Part shown: positions 1 through 10,705 of the stretch, in pieces
Numbering within the stretch: the stretch's first letter is position 1
How the letters are laid out: each line of letters begins with the position of its first letter
From: Streptomyces sp. WZ.A104
Lineage (GTDB): Bacteria > Actinomycetota > Actinomycetes > Streptomycetales > Streptomycetaceae
NCBI RefSeq assembly: GCF_002382885.1
Contig: NZ_NWVL01000024.1
Coordinates: forward strand, 38,235 to 102,234
Length of the DNA stretch: 64,000 nucleotides
Reading direction: 5' to 3'
The notes under the pieces: model-generated
Seen by the model: only the letters and a program-made list of their open reading frames with translations
Databases searched by the model: none
Told to the model about the DNA's origin: nothing
Program-made: the position numbers and the translations under genes

Positions 1-1
1 G

Positions 2-190
2 CACATCGACTACCTCGCGGAGGAGAAGCTGCGGATCGGCCTGCCTCAGGCGGCCGAGACCGGCAAGGGGGACCGCCGGAACGGGAAGCGCGAGGCCGTG
101 GTCGCCATCGCGCTGAGATTCGGCATAGTCCAGGAGGAGCATCTCGCGCTGCTGCCGCCCCGGGCCGAGTCGGCCGCGCGGGGACGGTAG
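2..190 (+). CDS. C-terminal end of an unidentified protein (start outside window)
   Basis: An open frame enters from the left edge and ends at TAG 188-190, giving about 62 residues that begin HIDYLAEEKLRIG and end ESAARGR. Codon use is typical of the host (GC-rich third positions). No recognisable motif lies in this stretch. The kinase start lies 5 nt downstream, so the two genes are probably co-transcribed. The product cannot be named from this fragment. Confidence 0.6.
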   Translation, partial: HIDYLAEEKLRIGLPQAAETGKGDRRNGKREAVVAIALRFGIVQEEHLALLPPRAESAARGR

Positions 191-195
191 AGGGC

Positions 196-1698
196 GTGGC
201 ACCCGTGCAGCGTCGACAGACCTCCTGGGAGAGCGGCCGTACGGAACTGCTGCCCCAGGGCTACCGGGTGGGCTCCTGGGAGATCGGCGAGCCGATCGGA
301 GCCGGGGGCTGGGCCACCGTCTACGCCGGTCGACCGGCCCGCGGCCGCACGGGCTCAGCGGACCGGACACCCCTGTCGCCGGGGCAGGACGGCGGCGGCG
401 CGTCGGCAGGGGGCGAGGTCGCCCTCAAGGTCATGCCGACCGCCGGACTCGCGCCCCGCCAGGCGCGCGGTGTGGCGGAGGCCGCCCGGCGCGAGGTCGG
501 ACTCGCCCGCCGGACCGGGCATCCAAGGCTTGTCCGGCTGCTGGACTCCCTCGCCCTCCGAGCACCCGAGCACCCCTTCCTGGACGGCGCGATCGTGCTG
601 GTCATGGAGCGGGCCGGCGGCAGTCTGCGGGATCTCCTCGACGGCGGGGTGGCCGAGGCCGAGGGCGCCCGGCTCATCGCCGGAATCTGCGAGGGGCTGG
701 CGCATCTGCACGGGGCCGGCTGGGCGCACATGGACCTCAAGCCCGAGAACGTCCTCATCGGCGTCGACGGATCGGTCAAGCTCTCGGACTTCGGCCTCGC
801 CACCGAGCTGACCGGAACGCACGGGCACGCGCCCCCGATGGGCACCCTGGACTACCTCCCGCCCGAGCGGTGGCGGGCCCCGCTGGGAGACCTCGGCGTG
901 CAGGTCCGGCCCAGCGCCGACATCTGGGCCCTGGGCATCGTGATCCACGAGGTGTTCGCCTCCGGCGTCTCACCGTTCCCGGGCGCCACACCCGTCGCCC
1001 GTGGTGCCGCGGTGCAGGAGTACGCCGAAGGGCGCGTCCCGCTCCGCATGGACGCGGCCGTTCCGGAATTCTGGCGCGCACTGGCCGCCGACTGTCTGGC
1101 CCCCACCCACGCCGCCCGCTCCGCACACACCGCCGCGAGCCTGCTCGAACGCATCACCGCCCACGAGGCCGAGCGGGCGGAGCCCGCCCCCCGGAGCCGC
1201 GTGAGACGCGTGTGGCACCGGACCCGCGCCGCCGTCCTCGCCGTCACGGTGTGCGGTGCGGCAGGCGCGGCGGTGGGGGCGTACTCCGGACAGGAGCGGC
1301 CGTCCGAAGCCCCGAAGGCGTCCGGTGAACTCCGTTCGGAGGTGCGGGTGTTCAACGCCGAGCGGGGCTGCCAGGACCGCGCGGACCGGGACCCGCAGTG
1401 CAGCCTCGGCCTGGCGGTCGACCCCACACGCCCCTACGTCGCCGAGAACGTCGTACCGACCCGCGTGTGGGACGGCGACGTCCTGCGTGCCGAGTGCCGG
1501 CTGCCGCAGGGCGAGCCCATCATCGACGAGGCGGGCCTGAAGTCCACCCTCTGGTACCGCGTCCGCGTCCCCCGAGCGGGCGTGCATACGGAGGCGGGCG
1601 CGGACGCGGACGGACAGGCCACGGCGTGGCTGCCCGCCGTCCGGACGAAGGACCGCCCGGCGCTCGCGCGGTGTCCGCGGCCTTCGGCCGCCCGATGA
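196..1698 (+). CDS. Membrane-anchored serine/threonine protein kinase
   Basis: Five hundred residues from a GTG start 5 nt after the previous stop. The N-terminal two thirds is a Hanks-type kinase domain: glycine loop GAGGWA (35-40), catalytic Lys78 in VALKV, catalytic loop HMDLKPEN with Asp180, DFG Asp198, and a GTLDYLPPE activation-segment end (PPE replaces the usual APE). The HRD arginine is Met, so it is a non-RD-type kinase. A low-complexity insert (about 48-73) sits between the glycine loop and the Lys. A single transmembrane segment lies near 345-366, followed by an outer tail of about 135 residues containing two Cys. There are no PASTA repeats, so the sensory domain differs from PknB. 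It presumably phosphorylates cytoplasmic proteins in response to an unknown outer signal. Confidence 0.88.
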   Translation: MAPVQRRQTSWESGRTELLPQGYRVGSWEIGEPIGAGGWATVYAGRPARGRTGSADRTPLSPGQDGGGASAGGEVALKVMPTAGLAPRQARGVAEAARREVGLARRTGHPRLVRLLDSLALRAPEHPFLDGAIVLVMERAGGSLRDLLDGGVAEAEGARLIAGICEGLAHLHGAGWAHMDLKPENVLIGVDGSVKLSDFGLATELTGTHGHAPPMGTLDYLPPERWRAPLGDLGVQVRPSADIWALGIVIHEVFASGVSPFPGATPVARGAAVQEYAEGRVPLRMDAAVPEFWRALAADCLAPTHAARSAHTAASLLERITAHEAERAEPAPRSRVRRVWHRTRAAVLAVTVCGAAGAAVGAYSGQERPSEAPKASGELRSEVRVFNAERGCQDRADRDPQCSLGLAVDPTRPYVAENVVPTRVWDGDVLRAECRLPQGEPIIDEAGLKSTLWYRVRVPRAGVHTEAGADADGQATAWLPAVRTKDRPALARCPRPSAAR

Positions 1699-1782
1699 GC
1701 CAGAAGCGGGCGGTCTGACACCGGCAGGGCACGACCCCGCCGGGGCGCAGGACCAGGGCAGCTGTCCGCCCCCGGGCTGCGG

Positions 1783-2895
1783 TCAGCGGTCGCGACGGCG
1801 ACTACCGGACACCCGGAAGGTGCTGAGCACGGCCTTGTGATCGGTCGGCCAGGTCCAGCTCGGTTCCCAGAACCTGTCCCGTCCGGTCTCCCGCACACGT
1901 TCGTTGCGCACGATCGTGGTGGAAGGCCCCACGATCACGCTGTCCAGAAGACGGAGCCGCCGGTCGGGGTGGTAGAAGACGAAGTCGATCCGGTCCCGCT
2001 CGTCCGCCTTCGGGGCCCAGGTGAGCTGCCCGGGCTCCACTCCGGCGTTGTCACTCGGCCAGGTGAAGCCCGGCGAGCGCGCGGGGTCGGGGTGGATCTC
2101 ACGGTAGCTGTCGCGGAATCCGGCCTTCTCGATGGCCTTGGTCGTCGACCACTTGACGACGGTGCCGTTGTGGTCGAACAGATTCCGCGTCCGACGAGTC
2201 CAGTCCAGGTGCGACGGCTCGTTGAAGTCACCGGCCAGCAGGGTGAGCCTTCCCCGGCGCCGTTCCTCGGCGGCGTCCGCCAGGACCGTCTTCGTCACCG
2301 CCGTGCGGCCGGAGGCCTCGTTGAGCCGCATGATGAGGCCGACGTCGGTGATCGGGCCGGTCGGGATCTCGTCCCACCCGTACTCGGAGGTCTCCAGGGG
2401 AGGCGGCGTGCCACCGCCGTAGCCGCGCGGCAGGTAGTTGACGTAATAGCGGTACTCCAGGTGGCCGGAGTAGGCCGCGATCTCGGTGCCGTCGACCGAG
2501 ATGACCGCCTTCGACCAGGACGGGAAGGCGCGGTGCTCGACGATCGGGTAGCGGGAGATCACTCCGGGGTCACCCGGGTTCGCGTTGTCGAAGTAGGTCA
2601 GACCGCGGTCGGCGAGGTCCGACAGCAGGGCGGCGACCCGCTCCTCGTTCGATTCGCTGAGCATGACCACATCGGGTTCGACCGCGGCGATGGTGTCGGC
2701 GATACCGGCCCGGCCGCCCGCCACCTGGCTGCCGCCCATCCAGATGTTGAACTGGAGGACCTTCAGCTTCCGGTGCGCGGGCCGGTGCCTTCCCGCCATG
2801 CCGCTCGGGGTGCCGGCCTCGGCGGTGCCCGCGCCCAGCATCCCCGATCCCACGGCCGCTCCTGCCATCCCGATTAGCGCTCGGCGCTTTATCAT
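1783..2895 (-). CDS. Exported endonuclease/exonuclease/phosphatase-fold protein
   Basis: Product of 370 residues. The N-terminus MIKRRALIGMAGAAVG, followed by a hydrophobic stretch and an AEAG cleavage region, is a Tat-like export signal (twin Arg). The mature part has the EEP-superfamily pattern: LQFNIWMGG, then DVVMLSE, then LAGDFNEPSHLDWT with the catalytic Asp/Asn, RIDFVFYH, and a C-terminal WPTDHKAV with the catalytic His. The family hydrolyses phosphodiesters (nuclease, sphingomyelinase or inositol-phosphatase types); the substrate here cannot be told. An extracellular phosphate-scavenging role is possible. It converges on the kinase gene and is separated by about 220 nt from the next gene of the same orientation, so it is probably monocistronic. 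Confidence 0.85.
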   Translation of the reverse strand: MIKRRALIGMAGAAVGSGMLGAGTAEAGTPSGMAGRHRPAHRKLKVLQFNIWMGGSQVAGGRAGIADTIAAVEPDVVMLSESNEERVAALLSDLADRGLTYFDNANPGDPGVISRYPIVEHRAFPSWSKAVISVDGTEIAAYSGHLEYRYYVNYLPRGYGGGTPPPLETSEYGWDEIPTGPITDVGLIMRLNEASGRTAVTKTVLADAAEERRRGRLTLLAGDFNEPSHLDWTRRTRNLFDHNGTVVKWSTTKAIEKAGFRDSYREIHPDPARSPGFTWPSDNAGVEPGQLTWAPKADERDRIDFVFYHPDRRLRLLDSVIVGPSTTIVRNERVRETGRDRFWEPSWTWPTDHKAVLSTFRVSGSRRRDR

Positions 2896-3117
2896 CTTCT
2901 ACCTCAACCTCTGGTCGGTGGCTTCTGCACGGGTGCTGTTCGACCCCGGCTGGGACGAAGTGTCGATATGCGTCGAGTCCGAGGGGTGAACCCGGACTGG
3001 AATTCGCATGTCGGTCGAACGCTGCATGGTGGCATCCGCCCCTGGCGCCGGACCAGACCCGCGCCGCCGTCGACGGGCGAGACCGCTCACGAGAGCAGGT
3101 CCACGTCGGCGGGCGGA

Positions 3118-4119
3118 TCAGCATCTCTCCCCGTGTGTCCGTTGCCGAGGTGCGCCGCCTTCGTCCAGTCGGCGGTTGATGTACTGGACAAGGGCCTGCG
3201 CGACCAGCTTCCTGGTCGAAGGGGGCAGGTCCTCATAGGCAGCAGAGACGGTCATCCATTCGTTGAGTGTGTAACTGTCCCCACTGATCAGCCAGTCCAC
3301 GCACAGGTAGTCGGAATGCAGGCTCCGTGCCAGGCGCTCGCTGAGGTCCGCGATCTCGGCAGGGGGCTCGTAGCCCGATCCGCTGCCGCCTTGGCTGACG
3401 TTCGCAAGGTACGTCTGGCCGGCGGGCTCGCGCAGCAGCGCGGCGATCATCCTGCCTTCGTGTACGTAGACACGGACGTCGCCGCTGTCAGGCAGGTAGG
3501 GCTGTACCAGGCAGCCCAGCCCGCCGGGTGCCATCAGATCGATCGAGGCTCCGAGGTGCTGGACCGTGTCGGCCTTCAGGACCCCGTAACCCATGGCCAT
3601 GGAACGCGGCTTGACCACGTAGGGGCCGGGCGGCAGCTGCGTTCGTACGGCGTCGAGAGCTCGTCGGGCGTATCGGCCGAAGGGCACTGAGACGGTCGGC
3701 AGGACTGGCGCTCCCAGTGCTGCCGCATGGTGGTACATGGCCAGTTTGTCGAGGCCGAAGGCCTCGGGATCCAGGGTCCCGTCCGTCAGCAGGACGCAGT
3801 CGGACGCGCGGACGGTCCGGGTGATGGCCTCGATGTGCCGTGCGATGGCCGGGTCCCAGGTCCAGGAGGTGACCAGGAACCCCGCGTACTGGGCGAGCAG
3901 GTCCTCCTCGCCGTGCAGGAGGCGCGGACGGCCGTTCCAGACGGGAACTATGTCGCAGGAGTGGACGACGCGCACGTCGAAGCCCGCGGCTGTCAGCATG
4001 TCGAGGCGCTCGGACCCTCCGCGCTTCAGCTGCTCCTGCACATGGGGGTCGTAGTTGTCCGGCGTGGTGATCCACACGAGTCTCGGCCGTGCGGAGGTTC
4101 CGGTTGCGGCGTTCTTCAC
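3118..4119 (-). CDS. RimK/GshB-like ATP-grasp ligase, paired with an exporter
   Basis: Product of 333 residues. The GTG start at 4119 overlaps the stop of the upstream MFS gene (GTGA, 4116-4119), indicating translational coupling; longer forms of the frame read through the MFS gene and are unlikely. The N-terminal third is a pre-ATP-grasp fold (LVWITTPDNYDPHV). The ATP-grasp core follows with YVVKPRSMAMGYGVLK (nucleotide lysine), CLVQPYLPDSGDVRVYV and a metal-site segment near CVDWLISGDSYTLNEW. Proteins of this class join a carboxylate to an amine through an acyl-phosphate. Its position beside a clavam cluster, coupled to a transporter, suggests aminoacylation of an intermediate or product (inference). 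A graspetide-type macrocyclase is less likely because no precursor peptide gene was seen. Confidence 0.72.
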   Translation of the reverse strand: MKNAATGTSARPRLVWITTPDNYDPHVQEQLKRGGSERLDMLTAAGFDVRVVHSCDIVPVWNGRPRLLHGEEDLLAQYAGFLVTSWTWDPAIARHIEAITRTVRASDCVLLTDGTLDPEAFGLDKLAMYHHAAALGAPVLPTVSVPFGRYARRALDAVRTQLPPGPYVVKPRSMAMGYGVLKADTVQHLGASIDLMAPGGLGCLVQPYLPDSGDVRVYVHEGRMIAALLREPAGQTYLANVSQGGSGSGYEPPAEIADLSERLARSLHSDYLCVDWLISGDSYTLNEWMTVSAAYEDLPPSTRKLVAQALVQYINRRLDEGGAPRQRTHGERC

Positions 4120-5405
4120 AGTACTTCCTTGTCGACGGGCGGTTCGGGAACGGGCAGTACGCGCATGCCGCGCAGTGGGGACAGGAGGAGCCAGAGAGCG
4201 GAGAGCGCGGTTCCCGCGGCTCCCGCCCAGACGGCGGAACGCGCGTCGTGGAACTCGGCGACAGCGCCGCCCAGGAGGACTCCCAGCGGCCTTGCGCCCC
4301 AGGCGAAGAACCGGACCGTCGCGTTCACACGCCCCAGCAGGTCCGGCGGTACGGACCGCTGGCGGTAGCTGACCTGGGCGACGTTGTAGATGACGAGTCC
4401 CGCCGCGAAGGCGAACTGCGCACAGGCCACGAGCGCGAGCCGGGGGCCGGTCCCGGTCAGGCCTGCCAGCAGGGTGCACGGCGCCGCCAGGGTCACGCTA
4501 AGGACGACGGCCCGGCCGTCACCGATCCGTTCCACCACCCGCCCCACGAAGACTGTCGCAGCCAGGCCGCCCACGCCCCCCGCGGTGAACAGCAGTCCGA
4601 TCGTGACGGCGGGTACCTCCAGGTCCTGGGCCAGCAGGACGAGCAGCATCCCGTATCCCATGCTCCAGAAGAACGTCATGGTCGTGGAGCAGGCCACCAG
4701 GGGACGCAGCACGGTATGGCCCAGTACGTACCTGATTCCCTGAAGGATCGAACGGTCGAGGCGTTCGCGTGGTTCCTTGGCGACCTGCTCCGGTGGGCCC
4801 CCTATCCGGGCGACGCAGAGGGCGGATGCGGCGTAGGAGACGCACGACACCACGATCGCCAGCGGTGCCGTGACGGCCTGGACGATCAGGCCGGCCATGC
4901 CGGGGCCCGCAGCCGAAGCCGTCTGGTCCACGGCGACGAGGCGGGCGTTGGCCCTGACCAGTCCGTCCCGCCCGACCACGTGCGGCAGGTAGCTCTGATC
5001 GGCGACGTCGAAGAAGACAGTGGCCAGGCCCACGACGAACGCGACCGCGCAGAGGTGGGCGACCGCGAGGGCGTCCAGCATCCACAGCGCGGGCACCAGG
5101 GCCAGAGCGGCTGCCCGGACGAGGTCGGCCACGATCATGACGGGACGCCTGCGCATCCGGTCCACCCAGACTCCGACCGGCAGTCCGATGAGGAGGAAGG
5201 CGACCGTCTGGGAGGCGGAGACCATGCTGACCTGGAACGGGCTGGCCTGCAGAGTCGTCGCGGCGAGGAGCGGCATGGCGAGGCTGAGCACCACGAAGCC
5301 GGTCTGGCTCAGGGCTTGCGCGAGGAGGAGCCGGCGAAGGTTCGACTCCCGCCCGCTCCGACTGGCGCTGCCGGTCCTGCCCCCACGGAACTTGCTGATC
5401 TGCAT
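4116..5405 (-). CDS. MFS drug/metabolite exporter
   Basis: Product of 429 residues from ATG at 5405 (MQISKFRGG), with a G-rich ribosome-binding stretch upstream at a rather long spacing. About twelve hydrophobic segments are visible. The loop 2-3 signature GVWVDRMRRRPVMIVADL is diagnostic of major-facilitator exporters, and the order of segments matches the MFS_3/enterobactin-exporter-like branch. The gene is coupled to the downstream ATP-grasp gene by a 4-nt overlap. Given the neighbouring clavam genes, it is the best candidate in the window for product export and possibly self-protection; this is inferred from position, not shown by the sequence. Confidence 0.85.
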   Translation of the reverse strand: MQISKFRGGRTGSASRSGRESNLRRLLLAQALSQTGFVVLSLAMPLLAATTLQASPFQVSMVSASQTVAFLLIGLPVGVWVDRMRRRPVMIVADLVRAAALALVPALWMLDALAVAHLCAVAFVVGLATVFFDVADQSYLPHVVGRDGLVRANARLVAVDQTASAAGPGMAGLIVQAVTAPLAIVVSCVSYAASALCVARIGGPPEQVAKEPRERLDRSILQGIRYVLGHTVLRPLVACSTTMTFFWSMGYGMLLVLLAQDLEVPAVTIGLLFTAGGVGGLAATVFVGRVVERIGDGRAVVLSVTLAAPCTLLAGLTGTGPRLALVACAQFAFAAGLVIYNVAQVSYRQRSVPPDLLGRVNATVRFFAWGARPLGVLLGGAVAEFHDARSAVWAGAAGTALSALWLLLSPLRGMRVLPVPEPPVDKEVL

Positions 5406-6481
5406 GGCACCGCCAGTACTCCCCCCGGCGGACCGGGCCCCGCGGACGGGGACGCTTCTGGACGCCCAGAAGCTATGCGTCATCAGTGCCCCCCGCAATG
5501 CTCCGGAGATCGGGCCGAAGCGGACCGGGACGGCTTTGCCGCAGGTCAGCGCCATGAAACGGATGCCGGGCAGGTCTGGGACGGGGCGGTGGAGAGAGCC
5601 GGCGGAGAGTCTGGCGAGAGGTCGGCCGACGGGACGGCCCGGAGTGCCGCGTCCCCGCCGGACTTCCCGACTCGGGCGCGCGTTCGGGGCGACGCCCTTC
5701 TGCCCGAGCAGCCTTCGAGGCCCGCCGCGCACCCCACCCGCCGCACACACCCCACCTGCCCCTGTGCTCAGAAGGAGTGGCGATCCAACAGCCCTTGTAC
5801 ACATGGAGGGGTTCCGCGAACGGTCGAGCCTCAGCGCAGGGGCAGCGGCCGGAGTTGGCTGAAAATGATGTCCTCCGTGGCAGGCCTGGTGGAGGTCGGA
5901 GGGGCTTGCCGATCGGACGGCGGGCCGCGTCGACGGCAGCCGGGGCGGAGGGCCGTCCCGGCGCTCCGCGGGGCGGGGCGCCCTTCCGGAGCGCCTCGGC
6001 CGTGGGCAGCGCACCGCAGCGAGGCGGAGCGTCCACACCCTTGGGTTCACCGGTGGGCCGGCCTTCCCGGGAGCGAACGGGGGCATGGCTGGAAGCGCTT
6101 CGTCCGGCGGAGCGGCCATGGCGGAGGCTACGCACTGTGCACTGATCGTCGCCGATGGCGGCACTGTTCGTGGTTGCGGAAGCACGCGAGCGGCAGCACA
6201 CCGGCTTCAGTGGGAGGTGTCCGGCCCCGGAAGGCACCGCGATGACCGGACCCGTGCGGGTGGGGTCCGCCGAGAGGGTTCGCCCCGGGCCGCATGTCCG
6301 GACCGGCTCACGCGCTGTTCGGTTTCCGGTGATCCTGCCGGCGGCCGTCCGGCCCTATAGCAAATCAGCCAATTAACTGGCGCCCACATGCGTCCATTGA
6401 CACAAAGCTTCCACGTTCCGTCTACTTCTGACGCACGGCTCAACTGCAAGTCCGGGTAGGTCAGTATGAAGGGTCCCCAGA
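5406..6481. other. Long intergenic region, no supported gene
   Basis: About 1.08 kb between the MFS and SARP genes. Frames are open by chance on both strands because of high GC, but the encoded products are Arg/Pro/Ala-rich and lack family motifs, and none has a convincing ribosome-binding site. The last 130 bases (6350-6480) are clearly AT-richer than the rest and probably hold the SARP promoter. No insertion-sequence ends or RNA gene were recognised. Confidence 0.5.
6397..6402 (+). promoter_or_regulatory. Candidate -35 box upstream of the SARP gene
   Basis: A perfect TTGACA lies 80 nt before the SARP start, inside the AT-rich island 6350-6480. A -10 hexamer at the expected distance is only weakly matched (TCTACT or CTACTT around 6421-6427), so the assignment is tentative. 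Confidence 0.3.
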
Positions 6482-7276
6482 ATGAATGCAGATGACAGTC
6501 GCGACGCGAACCGGCCAGTTCACATCGCCGTGCTGGGTCCGTTCGAGGTGCACGCAGGCCCGGTGCGCGTGACCGTCCCGGGCCGTCGCCAGCAGGGGAT
6601 GCTGGCTGCTCTGGCCCTGCAGTCCGGCCGGATCGTTGCCGCAGAGCAGCTGATCAGAGCCGTCTGGTACGACAGTCCGCCGCGTACCGCGACGGGGCAG
6701 GTTCAGACCGGCATCTGGATGCTGCGGACGGCACTCGTCACCGCCGGAGCCCCCTCGGAGGTAGTGCAGTCCCATGCTACGGGGTACAGGCTGAATGCCG
6801 ACCTGTGCTCCGTCGACGTCGCGATCTACCGGGCCCGTCTCGCCTCGGCCCGCGCGATGCACCGGCGCGGCTGGCCCGACGAGGCTGCGCGACTCGTGCG
6901 ATCGGCCCAGGATCTGTGGCGCGGTCCGGCTCTCGCCGACATCCCTCATCAAGGACTGCGGAGCTGCTCCATGCGTCTTGAGGAAGAGCACGTCGCCGCG
7001 GTGCACTACCGGGCTTCACTCGAACTCCAGCTCGGGCGCCACGAAGAAGTCATCCCGGAGCTCTTCGAGCTGGTCGACCACTACCCCTTGCGGGAGAGTC
7101 TGCACGCGGACCTCATGCTCGCGCTCTACCGCTCGGGCAGGCAAGCCGACGCCCTGGAGGTCTTCCACAGCGTGCGGCGGACCCTCTCGGAGGAGCTGGG
7201 CATCGACCCCGGCCCCGTCCTGCGTACTCTGGCCCAGGCGATCCTGCGACAGGACAGCACCCTCCTCCCCGCGTGA
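6482..7276 (+). CDS. SARP-family transcriptional activator
   Basis: Product of 264 residues, the usual size of a minimal SARP. Residues about 12-105 form the OmpR-type winged-helix DNA-binding domain (HIAVLGPFEVHAG; GRRQQGMLAALAL; VQTGIWMLR), followed by the bacterial transcriptional activation domain (about 110-260) with helical repeats ending ELGIDPGPVLRTLAQAIL. There is no NB-ARC or TPR extension. SARPs (ActII-ORF4, DnrI and CcaR types) activate pathway-specific operons by binding direct heptamer repeats upstream of -35. It is the only regulator next to the clavam genes and probably plays the role CcaR plays in S. clavuligerus. It converges on cas with a 212-nt gap. Confidence 0.9.
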   Translation: MNADDSRDANRPVHIAVLGPFEVHAGPVRVTVPGRRQQGMLAALALQSGRIVAAEQLIRAVWYDSPPRTATGQVQTGIWMLRTALVTAGAPSEVVQSHATGYRLNADLCSVDVAIYRARLASARAMHRRGWPDEAARLVRSAQDLWRGPALADIPHQGLRSCSMRLEEEHVAAVHYRASLELQLGRHEEVIPELFELVDHYPLRESLHADLMLALYRSGRQADALEVFHSVRRTLSEELGIDPGPVLRTLAQAILRQDSTLLPA

Positions 7277-7488
7277 CGAGAGGCGAGCCCGTTGCGGGCA
7301 CAGCGTGTCCCAACCGCGAGTTCGCGAGCCGCCCACTCCCCGGCAGTGCACGGATCGCGCCCCCGCCAGGGCCCAGGTGCCCCTCTCCCCGTCCGCTGAG
7401 GACCGGGAGACGGGCCGTGCGCCGCAGGTACCCGACCGGAAGGTGCCCGTAGCGGCCCCTTCCAGCCGGGTAGGCGGCTTCGGCGAAG

Positions 7489-9421
<1,933 letters not shown>

Positions 9422-9425
<4 letters not shown>

Positions 9426-10705
9426 GGAGCCGTCCTTCGGGTGCGGATGCGGATGCCCGCCGCTGCGCGCCGGGCTTCTTCCAGAGCGGCTTCGGCGGTG
9501 TCTCCGCGGGCGTAGACGAAGCCGACGGACGCCGAGTTGTCCAGCCGTTGGGCCACCAGGTCGCCCGGCTGGTGGTGGAGGCTGACCGAGACGCCGGGAC
9601 GGACCGCCCCGTCCAGCCCCTCGATGCGGACGAACTCGCCGCTCTCGTCGGGGAACAGCACCACCACCGCGGCGCCGCCCACCGGCCCCCGGCCGGGTAC
9701 TCCCTCCGGTACGTGCCCGACTCCGAGCGCAAGCAGTTTCGCGTCCAGATGCGGGTTGGTTCCGCACACGTCGGTGACCATCGTGGAGATCATGTGCGCC
9801 GGCAGCCGGGGGTTCACCTCGATGACCCGCGGCCCGTCACCGGTGATCATCACCTCGGTGTGGGCAGGGCCCTGCCGGTAGGAGATGGCACACAGGGCCC
9901 TCTCCACGCTGGACCGGACCGCTTCCCAGACATCCGGGTCGAGGGCGACCGGGAACGAGTGGGCCTCCTCCAGCATCGTCTGCCTGTGCAGGTACTTGGA
10001 CGTCGCGCCGAAGAAATGGGTGCTCCCGTCCACGGTCATGGACTCGACACTCACCTCGGTGCCCTCGACGTACTCCTCCACGAGCACGTGACCGGGCCTC
10101 GGCTGCCCCCGCAGGGAGCGCCGGACACCCGACAGCTCGCGCCACGCCTCTTCGGCCTCCGCAGCCGTCGAGCACTTGCGGACGCCGTAGGAGATGGCTT
10201 CGGAGGGGGGCTTGGCGATCAGCGGCAGCCCGACGTGGGCGATGGCTTCGTCCAGCTCGTCGGCACAGGTCACGAGCCGCCACCGCACGTTCGCCGGGTC
10301 CCCGTCCAGCGCGGCCCGCAGCAGGTGTTTGTCGTTCGCCGAGCGGACCGCGTCCATTCCCTGGGACGGCAGTCCGAGTGACTCCGCCGCGCGGGCGGTC
10401 ACCTCGGTGTGGTAGTCGGAGAACGACAGGATGCCGTCCACCAGGGGCTTGCCGTTCTCGTCGGTGAGGGCTTCCAGAACGGCACGCCAGTCGTGTGTGT
10501 CCACGTGCAGGACCCGGTCGACACGGCCGAGAGGGTGCTCGGACAGCGGCCGCTGTCCGCCGGTGTACCACTCCTCCCCCTGCACGAGCAGCCATATCTC
10601 ACAGCCGAAGTCCCGGGCGCGGTGGATACCCGAGTAGAACGCGTCGTGGAGCATCGACTCCACGATGGCGAGCCGCTTGCCCCGGAACCGCTCGTATCCG
10701 GTCAT
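9422..10705 (-). CDS. ATP-grasp carboxylate-amine ligase embedded in the clavam operon
   Basis: Product of 427 residues. The N-terminal domain begins FRGKRLAIVESMLHDAF. The central ATP-grasp domain carries PLIAKPPSEAISYGVRKC (ATP-binding Lys), HVLVEEYVEGTEVSVESM and the metal-binding VIEVNPRLPAHM, followed by a C-terminal domain of the carnosine-synthase/L-amino-acid-ligase type. It overlaps bls at 10702-10705 (ATGA) and pah at 9422-9425 (GTGA), so it is translated with the core pathway enzymes. The family couples an amino acid carboxylate to an amine. In S. clavuligerus, GcaS (Orf17, also ATP-grasp) glycylates clavaminate but is encoded far from pah; this gene could be a functional counterpart or make another aminoacyl clavam. 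The substrate is unknown. Confidence 0.8.

Noticed and set aside
5473..6237. Long open frames on both strands between the MFS and SARP genes
   Set aside because: Products are Arg/Pro/Ala-rich with no motif, starts lack ribosome-binding sites, and overlapping frames are open on both strands as expected for high GC.
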